From Hyphomonas polymorpha PS728 (GTDB taxonomy: Bacteria; Pseudomonadota; Alphaproteobacteria; Caulobacterales; Hyphomonadaceae), in the NCBI RefSeq assembly GCF_000685315.1, contig NZ_ARYM01000027.1, positions 1 through 42,956 of the forward strand: 42,956 bases of DNA. The letters are read 5' to 3'. A model generated the notes under the pieces. It was not told the DNA's origin. It saw nothing but the letters and a program-made list of their open reading frames with translations, and did no database searches. The position numbers were made by a program, and so were the translations under genes. Below are positions 33,222-42,911 of this stretch, piece after piece; position 1 is the first letter of the stretch; each line of letters starts with the position of its first letter.

Positions 33222-34384
33222 GATACTGATTTAGCAGCATCTTTTCTCAGTGTGAACCGAAAACAGGTGCCCCCTTCGGGCGGCGTAATGGCGCGGATGG
33301 TCCCGCCATGCGCCTCCACGATGGTCTGACAGATCGACAGGCCGAGCCCCATGCCCTGGGATTTGGTCGTGGCGAAGGGCTTGAAGATGTTCTCGCGCAG
33401 TTCCTGGGTGAGCCCGGGGCCGTTGTCGCACACTTCCACCGCCACAAAACCCGGCTCGTCGGCAAGAAAGACACGGACTGTGATGCGGGCGTCCTGGGTG
33501 TTGGACAGGGCGTCCATCGCATTGCGTATGAGATTGATAACCACCTGCTGGATCTGGATGGGATCGCCCATCACCAGGTCGGCGTCCTCATCCTGTTCAA
33601 GCTTGATCGGTATATCCGCCAGATCCCGCGAGAGCTTGGAAAGCGCAATGGCGTCTGCCAGGAGAGGGCTGAGGCTGAGCGGTCGGGCATCGACCTCGCC
33701 GCGCGAGACATAGGACCGCAGCTTGCGAACGATTTCACCGGCCCGGACAGCCTGCCGGGCCGCTTCGGTGAGCGCCTCCCGCAGGATCTCCTGCGTCTCG
33801 GGGTCGGGCGAATCAATCAGGTCACGGCTGGCTTCGAGATAATTTGCCACAGCTGTCAGCGGCTGGTTGAGTTCATGTGCCAGTGCAGAGGCCATCGTGC
33901 CCACGGCGCTGAGGCGGGAGAAATGGACCAGTTCCGACTGCATTTCCTGCATCCGCAGCTCGGATCTCTGCTGCTCTGTCAGGTCACGGATGAACGCGGT
34001 GAAGAGGAAATGATCCCCGATTCGCGCCTCCCCGATTTTCAAGTCGATCGGGAATTGCGTGCCGTCAGCGCGTGACGCAATCACCACCCTGCCCTTGCCG
34101 ATGATCTGACGTTCGCCGGTGCGCAGGTAATTGCCGATGTAATTGTCGTGGTTCGCCTTGTCGCGGCCAGCCATCAGCATGTTGACCGGCTGGCCGATAA
34201 CCTCTTCGGCCCTGAAGCCGAAGAGGGCCTCTGCGGCCCGGCTGAAAGCCATGATTTTCCCGGACTCGTCGGTCACCACCATACCGTCCGGAACAGAAGC
34301 AAGGATCGAGGCGAGGTGCAGCTGGAGGGTCTCCCCGTCCAGCAGGTTCACAGGCGTCTGCGTCGTTTTCGGCGTGTCGCTCAT
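33218..34384 (-). CDS. fixL: Oxygen-sensing PAS histidine kinase FixL
   Basis: The 388-residue soluble kinase has one PAS domain (about 22-140), a dimerisation/phospho-acceptor helix with HELNQPL (His170) and an ATPase domain with N box NLIRNAMDAL and G box DNGPGLTQE ... GMGLGLSI. In the PAS domain the heme-ligand motif is kept: His79 in NHDNYIGNYLRTG corresponds to Bradyrhizobium FixL His200. Arg99 in IIGKGRVV corresponds to Arg220, which contacts bound O2. The family FG segment FIRDLTEQQ follows. Gln93 replaces the residue equivalent to His214 and Lys97 that of Ile218, which may alter affinity. There are no membrane helices, unlike Sinorhizobium FixL. The kinase is expected to be active when O2 is low. 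Confidence 0.92.
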   Translation of the reverse strand: MSDTPKTTQTPVNLLDGETLQLHLASILASVPDGMVVTDESGKIMAFSRAAEALFGFRAEEVIGQPVNMLMAGRDKANHDNYIGNYLRTGERQIIGKGRVVIASRADGTQFPIDLKIGEARIGDHFLFTAFIRDLTEQQRSELRMQEMQSELVHFSRLSAVGTMASALAHELNQPLTAVANYLEASRDLIDSPDPETQEILREALTEAARQAVRAGEIVRKLRSYVSRGEVDARPLSLSPLLADAIALSKLSRDLADIPIKLEQDEDADLVMGDPIQIQQVVINLIRNAMDALSNTQDARITVRVFLADEPGFVAVEVCDNGPGLTQELRENIFKPFATTKSQGMGLGLSICQTIVEAHGGTIRAITPPEGGTCFRFTLRKDAAKSVS

Positions 34385-34454
34385 CCGTCAAGATCCATCC
34401 GGCAATGCCCCCCTTCACTGCCCTCTGCCGCTGTGCGGCGCAAGGCGGCGTCTT

Positions 34455-34745
34455 TTATCCGCGGCGGCGCAGCGCCTTCAGCCGTGGCTGAGCGGCCTGC
34501 CAGAGGGCATAGGCCAGCATCGCGACGCCCGCCGCCATGGCATAGCAGCCCCAGCAGTGCATCGCCGCCAAAGCCATGATTTCATTGGTTTCTGCGCCGG
34601 GCGCAGGCAGCGGCGCCCCGCCTCCGCAGCGCATGGCCAGATAGTCCTGCAGCGTCGCCTGACGCCCCATCTCGCCGAGATGATTGGTGAATTTGACCGC
34701 GCCAGTCGCGGTCAGGGCGGTGCCCAGAGCTGCCGTCTTCCACAT
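34455..34745 (-). CDS. Small membrane protein upstream of fixL
   Basis: The 96-residue protein has a hydrophobic N-terminal stretch ([17 protein letters not shown]) and a C-terminal membrane helix ([27 protein letters not shown], about 57-83) ending in a basic tail. The Cys-Trp-Gly-Cys motif next to a histidine (HCWGC) inside the helix is striking and could bind copper or heme. AAAGGAGAG precedes the ATG; the longer open frame upstream lacks such a site. It lies 70 bases before fixL on the same strand and is divergent from ccoN. I do not recognise the family. Confidence 0.7.
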   Translation of the reverse strand: MWKTAALGTALTATGAVKFTNHLGEMGRQATLQDYLAMRCGGGAPLPAPGAETNEIMALAAMHCWGCYAMAAGVAMLAYALWQAAQPRLKALRRRG

Positions 34746-34803
34746 GAGCTCTCTCCTTTGCTGTCCTATCCGATTACCTCCGGTGCGACAGGCAGGCCCA
34801 TCC

Positions 34804-34819
34804 GTACTTCCCCTTATAC
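34804..34819. promoter_or_regulatory. Candidate FixJ-binding site in the cco promoter
   Basis: GTACTTCCCCTTATAC lies between the divergent small membrane gene and ccoN. It resembles the GTAATTTCCCTTA-like element described for FixJ-activated nifA/fixK promoters. No canonical FNR/FixK box (TTGAT-N4-ATCAA) was seen in this 148-base region. The match is by eye from memory and therefore weak. Confidence 0.3.
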
Positions 34820-34893
34820 AGTTTGGCCCGCCCCTCCGGCAGTTACGCACCAGTATCGATCACTGCGATTCAGCACTGGAGGGGGCTATCCCA

Positions 34894-36573
34894 ATGAATA
34901 CACGCGCTGACATATCCAGAGGCGCAGGGCCGGGGCTCAGCATAGGCACAGTCAGTACCCTGACCGGTCTTGTTGCACTCGGTGTCCTGATCATCGCCGG
35001 CAATGCTGCCGATCCGATGATGGCCGCCCATGCCTGGACCTTCTTCTTCCTTACCGTCCTGGGCCTGCTGATAACCGGGCTCTGGGCGGGCAGCCTGAAC
35101 GGTCGCAACCCGTTTGACCCGGCGATCTATGAAGACACCATCGTCAAGTTCGGTGTGGCCGCTTCCATGTTCTGGGGCATCGCCGGCTTCCTGGTCGGCG
35201 TTATCATCGCTCTGCAGCTGACCTTCCCGAACATCTTCTACTTCCCGGATTTGGGATGGACGAATTTCGGCCGCCTCCGCCCTCTGCACACGTCCGCCGT
35301 GATCTTTGCCTTCGGCGGCAACGTGCTGATTGCGACGAGCTTCTATGTCGTCCAGCGCACCTGCCGCACACGCCTTGCCGGCGGCATGTGGCCCTGGTTC
35401 GTCTTCTGGGGCTACAACCTCTTCATCGTGGTTGCCGGCACGGGCTACCTGCTCGGCGTTACTCAGTCGAAGGAGTATGCCGAACCCGAATGGTATGCCG
35501 ACCTTTGGCTCACCATCGTCTGGGTCGCCTATCTGCTCGTCTTCCTGGGCACCCTGTGGAAGCGGAAAGAGCCGCACATCTATGTGGCCAACTGGTTCTA
35601 CCTGTCTTTCATCGTCACCATCGCGATGCTGCACATCGTCAACAATCTGGCGATCCCCGTCAGCCTGACGGGTTCCAAGAGCTATCAGCTGTTCGCCGGC
35701 GTTCAGGACGCGCTGACGCAGTGGTGGTATGGCCACAATGCCGTGGGCTTCTTCCTGACCACCGGCTTCCTCGCAATCATGTATTACTTCATCCCCAAGC
35801 AGGTGAACCGCCCGGTCTATTCCTACCGCCTGTCGATCGTTCACTTCTGGTCGCTGATCTTCATCTATATCTGGGCCGGCCCGCACCACCTGCACTACAC
35901 CGCCCTGCCGCAATGGGCGCAAACCCTCGGCATGGTGTTCTCGGTGATGCTGTGGATGCCCAGCTGGGGCGGCATGATCAACGGCGTGATGACCCTATCG
36001 GGCGCCTGGGACAAGCTGCGCACAGATCCCATCGTCCGTATGATGATCGTGGCGCTCGCCTTCTATGGCATGTCGACCTTTGAAGGCCCGCTGATGAGCG
36101 TGCGCGCCGTCAACGCCCTTTCCCACTACACCGAATGGGGCATTGCCCACGTCCACTCCGGCTCGATGGGTTGGGTCGGCTTCATCAGCTTCGGCGCGCT
36201 CTACTGCGTCACGCCCTGGCTGTGGAAACGCAAGGCGCTCTACTCCAAAGCCCTCGTGGAATGGCACTTCTGGCTCGCGACGCTCGGCATCCTCTTCTAC
36301 ATCGTGGCGATGTATGTGGCCGGCATCACTGAGGGCCTCATGTGGCGCGCCTATAACGAGTTCGGCTTCCTTGAGTATGCCTTCATCGAAACGGTCAAAG
36401 CCAAACACATCATGTACATGATCCGCGTGGCGGGCGGCCTGCTCTACCTGACCGGCGCCCTGCTGATGGCCTACAACCTGGTGCGCACTGCCCTGGGTCA
36501 TGGCGCCGCCGGCGAGGCCGCCGCACCCGATGCGCCCAAGACTGCAACCCCCGCGCTTCAGCCTGCCGAATAA
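34894..36573 (+). CDS. ccoN: cbb3-type cytochrome c oxidase subunit I
   Basis: The 559-residue catalytic subunit reduces O2 to water with very high affinity in the inner membrane. About twelve or more membrane helices are visible. Heme and copper ligands include [29 protein letters not shown] (CuB), the paired histidines in [12 protein letters not shown] and [14 protein letters not shown]. These motifs, without the K-channel pattern of aa3 oxidases, mark the C-type (cbb3) family. GGAGGGGG precedes ATG 34894; the frame is open further back without similarity. It is the first gene of ccoNOQP, with ccoO 12 bases downstream. FixLJ control is likely. Confidence 0.97.
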   Translation: MNTRADISRGAGPGLSIGTVSTLTGLVALGVLIIAGNAADPMMAAHAWTFFFLTVLGLLITGLWAGSLNGRNPFDPAIYEDTIVKFGVAASMFWGIAGFLVGVIIALQLTFPNIFYFPDLGWTNFGRLRPLHTSAVIFAFGGNVLIATSFYVVQRTCRTRLAGGMWPWFVFWGYNLFIVVAGTGYLLGVTQSKEYAEPEWYADLWLTIVWVAYLLVFLGTLWKRKEPHIYVANWFYLSFIVTIAMLHIVNNLAIPVSLTGSKSYQLFAGVQDALTQWWYGHNAVGFFLTTGFLAIMYYFIPKQVNRPVYSYRLSIVHFWSLIFIYIWAGPHHLHYTALPQWAQTLGMVFSVMLWMPSWGGMINGVMTLSGAWDKLRTDPIVRMMIVALAFYGMSTFEGPLMSVRAVNALSHYTEWGIAHVHSGSMGWVGFISFGALYCVTPWLWKRKALYSKALVEWHFWLATLGILFYIVAMYVAGITEGLMWRAYNEFGFLEYAFIETVKAKHIMYMIRVAGGLLYLTGALLMAYNLVRTALGHGAAGEAAAPDAPKTATPALQPAE

Positions 36574-36585
36574 GGAGCACTGAAC

Positions 36586-37353
36586 ATGGCTATCATGGAC
36601 AAACACCAAAAGCTTGAGCGCCACTCGCTGCTTCTCACCGTCGGCATCCTTGTGGTTGTCGCTATCGGCGGCCTCGTGGAGATCGCGCCCCTGTTCTATC
36701 TCGAGAACACCATCGAGAAGGTACAGGGGATGCGTCCCTACACGCCGCTGGAGCTGAAAGGCCGCAACATCTACATCCGCGAGGGCTGCTATACCTGCCA
36801 CTCGCAGATGGTGCGTCCTCTGAGGGATGAAGTAGAGCGCTACGGCCACTACTCGCTGGCGGCCGAAAGCATGTACGACCACCCCTTCCAGTGGGGTTCC
36901 AAGCGAACCGGACCCGACCTTGCCCGCGTTGGCGGCAAATATTCGGACGAGTGGCACCTCGACCACCTGAAAGATCCCAAATCGGTCGTTCCGGACTCGA
37001 TCATGCCGCCCTACGCTTTCCTTGCAAAGAAAAGGCTGAAATATGACGACATCGAAGATCACCTGAAAGCCCTGCGTCTGGCGGGTGTACCCTATACGGA
37101 CGACATGATCGCCAATGCCAAGGCCGATCTCGTCGCCCAGGCTTCGCCCAACGCAGACTTCGACGCCGAAGATGCCCTGGTTGCCCGTTATACCGAAGCA
37201 TCAGGACGCGTAGGCACGGTGAAGATCTCCGACTTCGATCATAACCCGCAGGCCGTCACCGAAATGGATGCCCTCATCGCATATCTGCAGATGACAGGCA
37301 CCCTGGTCGACTTCTCCACCTATGAGGCCAACGACCTCAGCAACCGGCGCTAG
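36586..37353 (+). CDS. ccoO: cbb3 oxidase mono-heme cytochrome c subunit II
   Basis: The 255-residue subunit has one N-terminal membrane anchor ([23 protein letters not shown]) and a periplasmic cytochrome c domain. The heme site is [14 protein letters not shown] (about 65-78) with the axial Met in SIMPPYAFL. It carries electrons towards CcoN. AAGGAG lies just upstream. All the usual CcoO signatures ([34 protein letters not shown]) are present. Confidence 0.97.
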   Translation: MAIMDKHQKLERHSLLLTVGILVVVAIGGLVEIAPLFYLENTIEKVQGMRPYTPLELKGRNIYIREGCYTCHSQMVRPLRDEVERYGHYSLAAESMYDHPFQWGSKRTGPDLARVGGKYSDEWHLDHLKDPKSVVPDSIMPPYAFLAKKRLKYDDIEDHLKALRLAGVPYTDDMIANAKADLVAQASPNADFDAEDALVARYTEASGRVGTVKISDFDHNPQAVTEMDALIAYLQMTGTLVDFSTYEANDLSNRR

Positions 37354-37364
37354 GAGCAGGCAAG

Positions 37365-37526
37365 ATGTATGAAACACTTTCAAGCTTCGCGCAGACCTGG
37401 GGTCTCGGCTTCTTCGTGCTGATGTTCCTCGTGGCCGTCGTTTATGCCCTCTGGCCAAGCAATGGCGAAAAATTCCGCGCGGCCGCACATCAACCTCTGA
37501 TCGACAAGGACCCGTCAGATGACTGA
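37365..37526 (+). CDS. ccoQ: cbb3 oxidase small subunit CcoQ
   Basis: A 53-residue single-helix protein (MYETLSSFAQTWGLGFFVLM, then FLVAVVYALWPSNGEKF). The WGL, Ala-Leu-Trp-Pro and NGEKF pattern is typical of CcoQ, which stabilises the oxidase complex. It lies 11 bases after ccoO and overlaps the start of ccoP by eight bases. Confidence 0.93.
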   Translation: MYETLSSFAQTWGLGFFVLMFLVAVVYALWPSNGEKFRAAAHQPLIDKDPSDD

Positions 37527-38409
37527 CCATAAACGGGATATTGATGAAGTCTCCGGCGTTGAGACGACGGGGCACAGCTGGGACGGGATCAAGGAACTCA
37601 ACAATCCTCTCCCGCGCTGGTGGCTGTACGTCTTTTATGGCACGATCGTGTGGGCCATCGGCTACATGATCGTCATGCCCGCCATTCCCGCGCTTCCGGG
37701 CTTGGGCATGAACAACACGCTGGGTATCGCTGGTCACTCGGACCGTGCCGAAGTCGCCCGGAAAGTGGAAGAGCTGCATACGGAGCGTGCCGCCGCTGCC
37801 AGCCGTCTCGTCACCGCATCGCTGAGCGAGATCGAAAACGACATGTCGCTGCAACAGTTTGCCCTCGCCATGGGGGAGAGCGCCTTCGGGGACAACTGTG
37901 CCACCTGCCACGGCGCCGGCGGCCGCGGCGCCAAGGGCTATCCGATGCTCGCTGATGATATCTGGCTCTGGGATGGCACGCTGGAGGGGATCGAAACAAC
38001 GCTCCGCCACGGCATCCGCCATACCGAAGATCCCGATACGCGCCGCAACACCATGCCGGCTTTCGGGCGGGACGGGATGCTGACCCCCAGAGAGATCGAC
38101 GACCTGGTGCAGTATGTGCTGAACTTGTCAGGCCGCGAAGCCAACAGGGCCGCCGTTGACCGCGCCGCGCCGGTTTTCGCCACGCAATGCGTCACCTGCC
38201 ACGGCGCCGATGGCAAGGGCAATCGCCAGCTGGGCGCGCCTGACCTGACCGATCATGAATGGCTGTTTGGCGGCGAGCCGCGCGACATTCAGCAGACGAT
38301 CTACAGTGCCCGGAACGCGCACATGCCCGCCTGGCAGGGCCGCCTCGATGATCCGACCATCAAGGCGCTGGCAGTCTATGTTCACTCGCTCGGCGGGGGT
38401 GAGAAGTGA
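37519..38409 (+). CDS. ccoP: cbb3 oxidase di-heme cytochrome c subunit III
   Basis: The 296-residue subunit has one membrane helix (WWLYVFYGTIVWAIGYMIVMPAIP, about 34-57) after the family start HSWDGIKELNNPLPRWW. Two cytochrome c domains follow, with heme sites CATCH (about 129-133) and CVTCH (about 222-226). Axial methionines are probably in NTMPAF and HMPAW. It takes electrons from the soluble or membrane cytochrome c pool and passes them to CcoO. Its start lies inside ccoQ and its stop overlaps the GTG start of ccoG. Confidence 0.97.
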   Translation: MTDHKRDIDEVSGVETTGHSWDGIKELNNPLPRWWLYVFYGTIVWAIGYMIVMPAIPALPGLGMNNTLGIAGHSDRAEVARKVEELHTERAAAASRLVTASLSEIENDMSLQQFALAMGESAFGDNCATCHGAGGRGAKGYPMLADDIWLWDGTLEGIETTLRHGIRHTEDPDTRRNTMPAFGRDGMLTPREIDDLVQYVLNLSGREANRAAVDRAAPVFATQCVTCHGADGKGNRQLGAPDLTDHEWLFGGEPRDIQQTIYSARNAHMPAWQGRLDDPTIKALAVYVHSLGGGEK

Positions 38410-39878
38410 CTAAAGTCACGCTCATCAAGGCGGGCGGAAGGGATGCTCCGGGGCAAAAGCCGGAGCATCCTCCCTCACTTTATGAAAAGCGCAACCAGAT
38501 CTATCCCAAGCTCGCGCACGGCAAGTTCCGGTCGTTCAAATGGCTTGTGATGGCGGTCACGCTGGGCATCTATTACCTGATCCCATGGATCCGCTGGCCG
38601 CGCGGCGAGGGCATCCCGGATCAGGCCGTTCTGGCTGATTTTGCAGGAGAAAAATTCTATTTTTTCTTCCTCCAAATCTGGCCGCAGGAAATCTATTATC
38701 TCGGCGGCCTACTGATCCTGGCGGCGCTGGCCCTGTTCCTGGTCACCTCCCTTTTCGGCCGCGTATGGTGTGGCTATACCTGCCCGCAAACGGTATGGAC
38801 TGACCTTTACATATGGGTAGAGCGCGCTTTCGAAGGCGACCGCGCCGCCCGTATGCGGCTCGATCACCAGCCAATGAGCTTCAACAAGGCCTGGCGCAAG
38901 ATCGGCAAACATATCGTCTGGCTGCTGATCGCCTTTCTCACGGGCGGCGCCTTCATCCTCTACTGGCATGACGCGCCCACAATTGCCCGCACCTTCTTCA
39001 CCGGCGAAGCGCCGCTTACGGCCTACTTCTTTGCCGGCATCCTCACTTTCACCACCTACGCCCTCGCCGGCACGATGCGCGAGCAGGTCTGCACCTATCT
39101 CTGCCCCTGGCCGCGCATTCAGGGTGCCCTGACCGATGAACACGCCCTCAACGTCACCTACCGCTATGATCGCGGCGAACCACGCGGCCCCCACCGAAAA
39201 GACCAAAGCTGGGAAGGCCGGGGCGACTGTATCGACTGCAAACAGTGTATCCAGGTCTGCCCGATGGGCATCGACATTCGCGACGGCGCGCAACTCGAAT
39301 GCATCCATTGCGCCCTCTGCATTGATGCCTGCGACGACATTATGAAGAAGGTTGATCGCCCCACGGGACTGATTGCCTATGACACCGATGTCGCTGTGGC
39401 CGCCCGCGCCTGCGGGGAAAAACCGCGCTACAAGCTGCTGCGCACGCGCACAGTGCTCTATGCCATCCTGATCGCTGCCATCAGCCTGCTGATGGTGTGG
39501 GGCTACACCTCGAAATCCACCTATGAATTCAACGTGCTGAAAGATCGCTCCCCGCCCTTCATCCGCCTGTCGGATGGCCGCATCCGCAACGGATACACGC
39601 TGAAACTCGTCAACAAGTCTACAGATGTGCGCGCCGTTGATATCTCTGTAGAGGGCCTGCCCGAAGCAGATTTCGAGATCATCGGCCTCGGCTCGGCGCC
39701 CGATGGCGGCAGCCTGCAGGTCACCACGGATGCTCATGGTGTGGCCCGCTACCGCCTTCTGGTGACAGCTTCCCCGGAAAGCTTGCCACGCCGCACAACC
39801 CTCACGGTACAGATCAAGGACGTTGCCACCGGCGAAATCGCCGAAGCGGACGCGCCGTTCACAACAGGAGACCAATAA
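38406..39878 (+). CDS. ccoG: Cytochrome oxidase accessory protein CcoG (polyferredoxin)
   Basis: The 490-residue membrane protein (also named RdxA/FixG) helps cbb3 biogenesis, probably by reducing copper(II) in the membrane. About five helices surround the motifs WCGYTCPQTVW and CTYLCPWPRIQ. Two ferredoxin-type sites follow (CIDCKQCIQVCPMGID and CIHCALCIDACDDIM). The C-terminal Ig-like domain (about 370-490) is typical of FixG. The GTG start overlaps the ccoP stop (GTGA), indicating translational coupling. Confidence 0.95.
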   Translation: MTKVTLIKAGGRDAPGQKPEHPPSLYEKRNQIYPKLAHGKFRSFKWLVMAVTLGIYYLIPWIRWPRGEGIPDQAVLADFAGEKFYFFFLQIWPQEIYYLGGLLILAALALFLVTSLFGRVWCGYTCPQTVWTDLYIWVERAFEGDRAARMRLDHQPMSFNKAWRKIGKHIVWLLIAFLTGGAFILYWHDAPTIARTFFTGEAPLTAYFFAGILTFTTYALAGTMREQVCTYLCPWPRIQGALTDEHALNVTYRYDRGEPRGPHRKDQSWEGRGDCIDCKQCIQVCPMGIDIRDGAQLECIHCALCIDACDDIMKKVDRPTGLIAYDTDVAVAARACGEKPRYKLLRTRTVLYAILIAAISLLMVWGYTSKSTYEFNVLKDRSPPFIRLSDGRIRNGYTLKLVNKSTDVRAVDISVEGLPEADFEIIGLGSAPDGGSLQVTTDAHGVARYRLLVTASPESLPRRTTLTVQIKDVATGEIAEADAPFTTGDQ

Positions 39879-40396
39879 TGGCTGCTTCCCTGTCTCTCGA
39901 GAATTCCGGCAAAGGCAAGATGAAGGGCTGGCATGCCCTGCTCTGGTTCCTCGGATTTTTCGGCTTCATGTTTGTCGTGAACGGCATCTTCCTCTGGGCT
40001 GCGATCACAAGCTTTCCCGGCGAGGATGTTGAAAAGTCCTATCTCACCGGCCTGGACTACAATCAGGAACTGGCCCGGCGGGCACATCAGGAGACGGCTG
40101 GCTGGAACGCCGAAATCGGCATCAGCGGCACCAATTCGGGCTTCCTGCTCACCACCCGCCTGCTGACGCGCGATGGCAACGCCCTGCCCGTCTTCGGCAC
40201 GCAGGCACAGCTGCGCCATCCCAGCGACCGGGCATTCGACCGGATGATCACCCTGACCCCCGCCGGGGGCGGTGAGTATGTGGCGGAACTCGGCGATCTG
40301 CATGCCGGCGCCTGGAGCATCAATATTGCCGCCGATGTCGATCCGGAAACGGATGGATTCGAATTCCGCGCTAGCCGTGAAATCATCGTGCCATGA
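39878..40396 (+). CDS. ccoH: Cytochrome oxidase assembly protein CcoH/FixH
   Basis: The 172-residue protein has one membrane helix (LLWFLGFFGFMFVVNGIFLWAAITSF, about 22-47) and a periplasmic domain, the standard FixH layout. Conserved bits are KGWHALLWF, SYLTGLDYNQ and AHQETAGWNA. The end GAWSINIAADVD is also typical. FixH joins the assembling CcoN and the copper exporter CcoI. Its ATG overlaps the ccoG stop by one base, and its stop overlaps ccoI by four. Confidence 0.92.
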   Translation: MAASLSLENSGKGKMKGWHALLWFLGFFGFMFVVNGIFLWAAITSFPGEDVEKSYLTGLDYNQELARRAHQETAGWNAEIGISGTNSGFLLTTRLLTRDGNALPVFGTQAQLRHPSDRAFDRMITLTPAGGGEYVAELGDLHAGAWSINIAADVDPETDGFEFRASREIIVP

Positions 40397-42612
40397 CTGA
40401 CTTTCCCCTCGACGCCAACGGATGCCCCAGCGGACTGGCCCCGCCGAGCGGTTCGGACACGTCTGACCCCACCGCTTTCGTCCGCAAGGTCGGCAGGCAG
40501 AGCCGCCTGTCGCTGACCGTGCGCGGTGCAAAATGTGGCGGCTGCCTCTCGCGCATCGAGGCGGCTGTGACCGCATTGCCGGGGGTTGAGAGCGCAAGGC
40601 TGAACCTTTCCAATGGGAAGCTGGACATAGCCTGGTCCGGCAATCTTGAACCCCGGCGGATAAGCGAAGCGGTGAGCAACCTGGGGTATGGCGTAGCCCC
40701 GCTTGATACGAGCACGGATGACGATGCTCACAAGAAGGAGGAGCAGTCGCTTCTGCTCGCCATGGGCGTGGCCGGATTTGCCACGGCCAACATCATGCTT
40801 CTGTCGGTCTCGGTCTGGGGCGGGCATGGCGAGATGGGCGAGGCCACCCGGCAGGGCCTGCATGCGCTCTCCGGCGTGATTGCGCTGCCGACCCTGATCT
40901 ATTCGGGCCGCCCTTTCTTCAAGTCTGCCTGGAATGTGTTGAAGAAGAAGCGCACCAATATGGATGTGCCGATTTCCCTGGCGCTGATCCTGGCCTTCTC
41001 CGTCAGCGTGGCGGAGACAATCCGGGGCGGCGAGCATGCATATTTCGATGCTGCCTGCATGCTGCTTTTCTTCCTGCTGATCGGCCGGTTCCTGGATGCG
41101 CGCGTGCGCCGCCGGGCCTGGTCGGCGGCGCGGGACCTGGCCGCGCTGGCGAGCCGGACGGTGACGCGGATTTCCGCTGACGGAACACCCAAATCGGTGC
41201 GCTCCGAAGAGGTGAAGCCGGGCGACCGTATCCTTCTGGCATCAGGCGAGCGGGCCGTCGTGGATATGGTGATCGAGGGCGGCGAGTCCGAGGTAGACGA
41301 AAGCCTCGTCACTGGCGAGAGCCTGCCGCGTTGGGCCGGGGTGGGCATGAAACTGATGGCCGGCTCGATCAATCTCTCGCAACCACTGACCGGGCGGGCG
41401 ACAGCGGCGGCGGCCGACTCGCTGCTTTCCGAGATCAGCCAGATGCTGACCGCCGGCGAACAGAAGCGCTCCACCTACCGGCAGATAGCCGACAAGGCCG
41501 TCTCCCTTTACGTCCCGGTGGTTCATTCCACCGCGCTCTTGACCTTCCTTGGCTGGTGGCTGATCGGGGGCATTGGCCTGCGCGAGGCAATCCTCATTGC
41601 CGTCTCTACGCTGATCATCACCTGCCCCTGCGCGCTGGCGCTGGCCGCGCCGGTAGTGCAGGTCGTCGCAGCGGGGCGCCTGTTCAAGGGCGGCGCATAC
41701 CTCAAATCCGGCGACGCGCTGGAACGGATTGCCGCCTGCGATCACATCATCTTCGACAAGACCGGCACGCTGACCCTTGGCACGCCGCGGCTTGTTTCGA
41801 CGGGCATTCCGGCAAGCCTTCTGGCGGAAGCTGCGCAGCTGGCGCGGGCGAGCCGGCATCCGCTGTCGCGGGCGCTCACCGCAGCTGCCGGGGCAGGACC
41901 GCTGGCGAAGAATGTGAAGGAATATCCCGGCCTTGGCCTTGAGGGCGAGGTGCACGGTGTACCCTGCCGGCTCGGCTCTGCCGAATGGACCGGCGCGAAG
42001 GCGACTGGCCATACCGGCGCCACGCTTTTCTTGGGGCGCGGGCAGGAAACGCCGGTGGAGCTGCGCTTTGAGGACGACATTCAGGCGAACGCGGCCGGCA
42101 CGCTGGCAAAGCTGCGGGCGATGGGGATGACCATGGAAATTGTCTCCGGCGACCGGGCCGAAGCGGTGGCGGAAGTTTCCCGCAGCCTCGGCATTGATCA
42201 GTGGATGGCAAGCGCCAGCCCGCAGGACAAGGTGGCCCGGCTGGAAGCGCTGCAGGCCGAAGGCCGCAAGGTGCTGATGATCGGCGATGGCCTGAATGAT
42301 GCCGGCGCGCTGGCGCTGGCCCATGCTTCGGCTGCGCCGGGCGGCGCGCTGGATGTGAGCCAGTCCGCCTCTGATACGGTCTATTCCGGCGGCCTTTCGC
42401 CCCTGCCCGGCCTGGTGAAAACCGCGCGGGCAGCCAAGGCGGTGATGCTGGAGAATTTCGGTTTTGCGGCCGTTTACAATGTCGTGGCGGTGCCGATTGC
42501 CATCATGGGGCATGCGACGCCGCTGGTGGCGGCGATTGCCATGTCGGGTTCTTCCATTATCGTGTGCCTCAACGCATTGCGGCTTACTCTGAACACGGAG
42601 AAACAGGCATGA
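40393..42612 (+). CDS. ccoI: Copper-exporting P-type ATPase for cbb3 assembly
   Basis: The 739-residue P1B ATPase supplies copper to the cbb3 oxidase (FixI/CopA2 type). Its N-terminal metal-binding domain has GAKCGGCLSRIE (Cys48, Cys51). Eight membrane helices are expected. The metal channel motif is CPC at 411-413, the phosphorylation site DKTGTLT is at about 455-461, VTGESLP is the actuator loop and GDGLNDAGAL lies near 631-640. An extra N-terminal cysteine (NGC, residue 11) is close to, but not part of, a second site. ATGA overlap with ccoH and ccoS shows coupling. Confidence 0.95.
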   Translation: MTDFPLDANGCPSGLAPPSGSDTSDPTAFVRKVGRQSRLSLTVRGAKCGGCLSRIEAAVTALPGVESARLNLSNGKLDIAWSGNLEPRRISEAVSNLGYGVAPLDTSTDDDAHKKEEQSLLLAMGVAGFATANIMLLSVSVWGGHGEMGEATRQGLHALSGVIALPTLIYSGRPFFKSAWNVLKKKRTNMDVPISLALILAFSVSVAETIRGGEHAYFDAACMLLFFLLIGRFLDARVRRRAWSAARDLAALASRTVTRISADGTPKSVRSEEVKPGDRILLASGERAVVDMVIEGGESEVDESLVTGESLPRWAGVGMKLMAGSINLSQPLTGRATAAAADSLLSEISQMLTAGEQKRSTYRQIADKAVSLYVPVVHSTALLTFLGWWLIGGIGLREAILIAVSTLIITCPCALALAAPVVQVVAAGRLFKGGAYLKSGDALERIAACDHIIFDKTGTLTLGTPRLVSTGIPASLLAEAAQLARASRHPLSRALTAAAGAGPLAKNVKEYPGLGLEGEVHGVPCRLGSAEWTGAKATGHTGATLFLGRGQETPVELRFEDDIQANAAGTLAKLRAMGMTMEIVSGDRAEAVAEVSRSLGIDQWMASASPQDKVARLEALQAEGRKVLMIGDGLNDAGALALAHASAAPGGALDVSQSASDTVYSGGLSPLPGLVKTARAAKAVMLENFGFAAVYNVVAVPIAIMGHATPLVAAIAMSGSSIIVCLNALRLTLNTEKQA

Positions 42613-42779
42613 GCGGCCTAGTCTTCCTCATCCCGATCGCCCTGATGATGGGCGCGATGGGCCTTGTCGGCTTTCTCTGGGCGGTCCGCTCTGGCCAGTT
42701 TGATGATCCGGACGGCGCCGCCGCGCGCATCCTGATTTCGCCGGACGAACCGCTCCCCGATCGCAAGCGGGCAGAGTAG
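42609..42779 (+). CDS. ccoS: cbb3 oxidase maturation protein CcoS
   Basis: The 56-residue protein has one N-terminal helix (LVFLIPIALMMGAMGLVGFLWAV) followed by RSGQFDDPDGAAARIL, the diagnostic CcoS motif. CcoS is needed for heme and copper insertion in the active oxidase. Its start overlaps the ccoI stop by four bases. It is the last gene of the operon and is followed by a terminator-like hairpin. Confidence 0.93.
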   Translation: MSGLVFLIPIALMMGAMGLVGFLWAVRSGQFDDPDGAAARILISPDEPLPDRKRAE

Positions 42780-42795
42780 CGCGCAGCAGCAAGGG

Positions 42796-42824
42796 CCGGA
42801 ACGCGCGGGGGCGCGGCCGGTTTT
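42796..42824 (+). terminator. Probable terminator of the cco operon
   Basis: CCGG-aa-CGCG and CGCG-g-CCGG pair around a G-rich loop and are followed by TTTT, 17 bases after the ccoS stop. The stem has small internal bulges. A further hairpin (TCCCAG/CTGGGA) is at 42845-42864. Confidence 0.65.
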
Positions 42825-42911
42825 GGGGAAGGTCGGAGAGAAGGTCCCAGATTTTTACCTGGGAAATGCCGAGGGTCCCCCCTCTCCCAGAGGGCGTGGA
42901 AAGTGAGGGCT

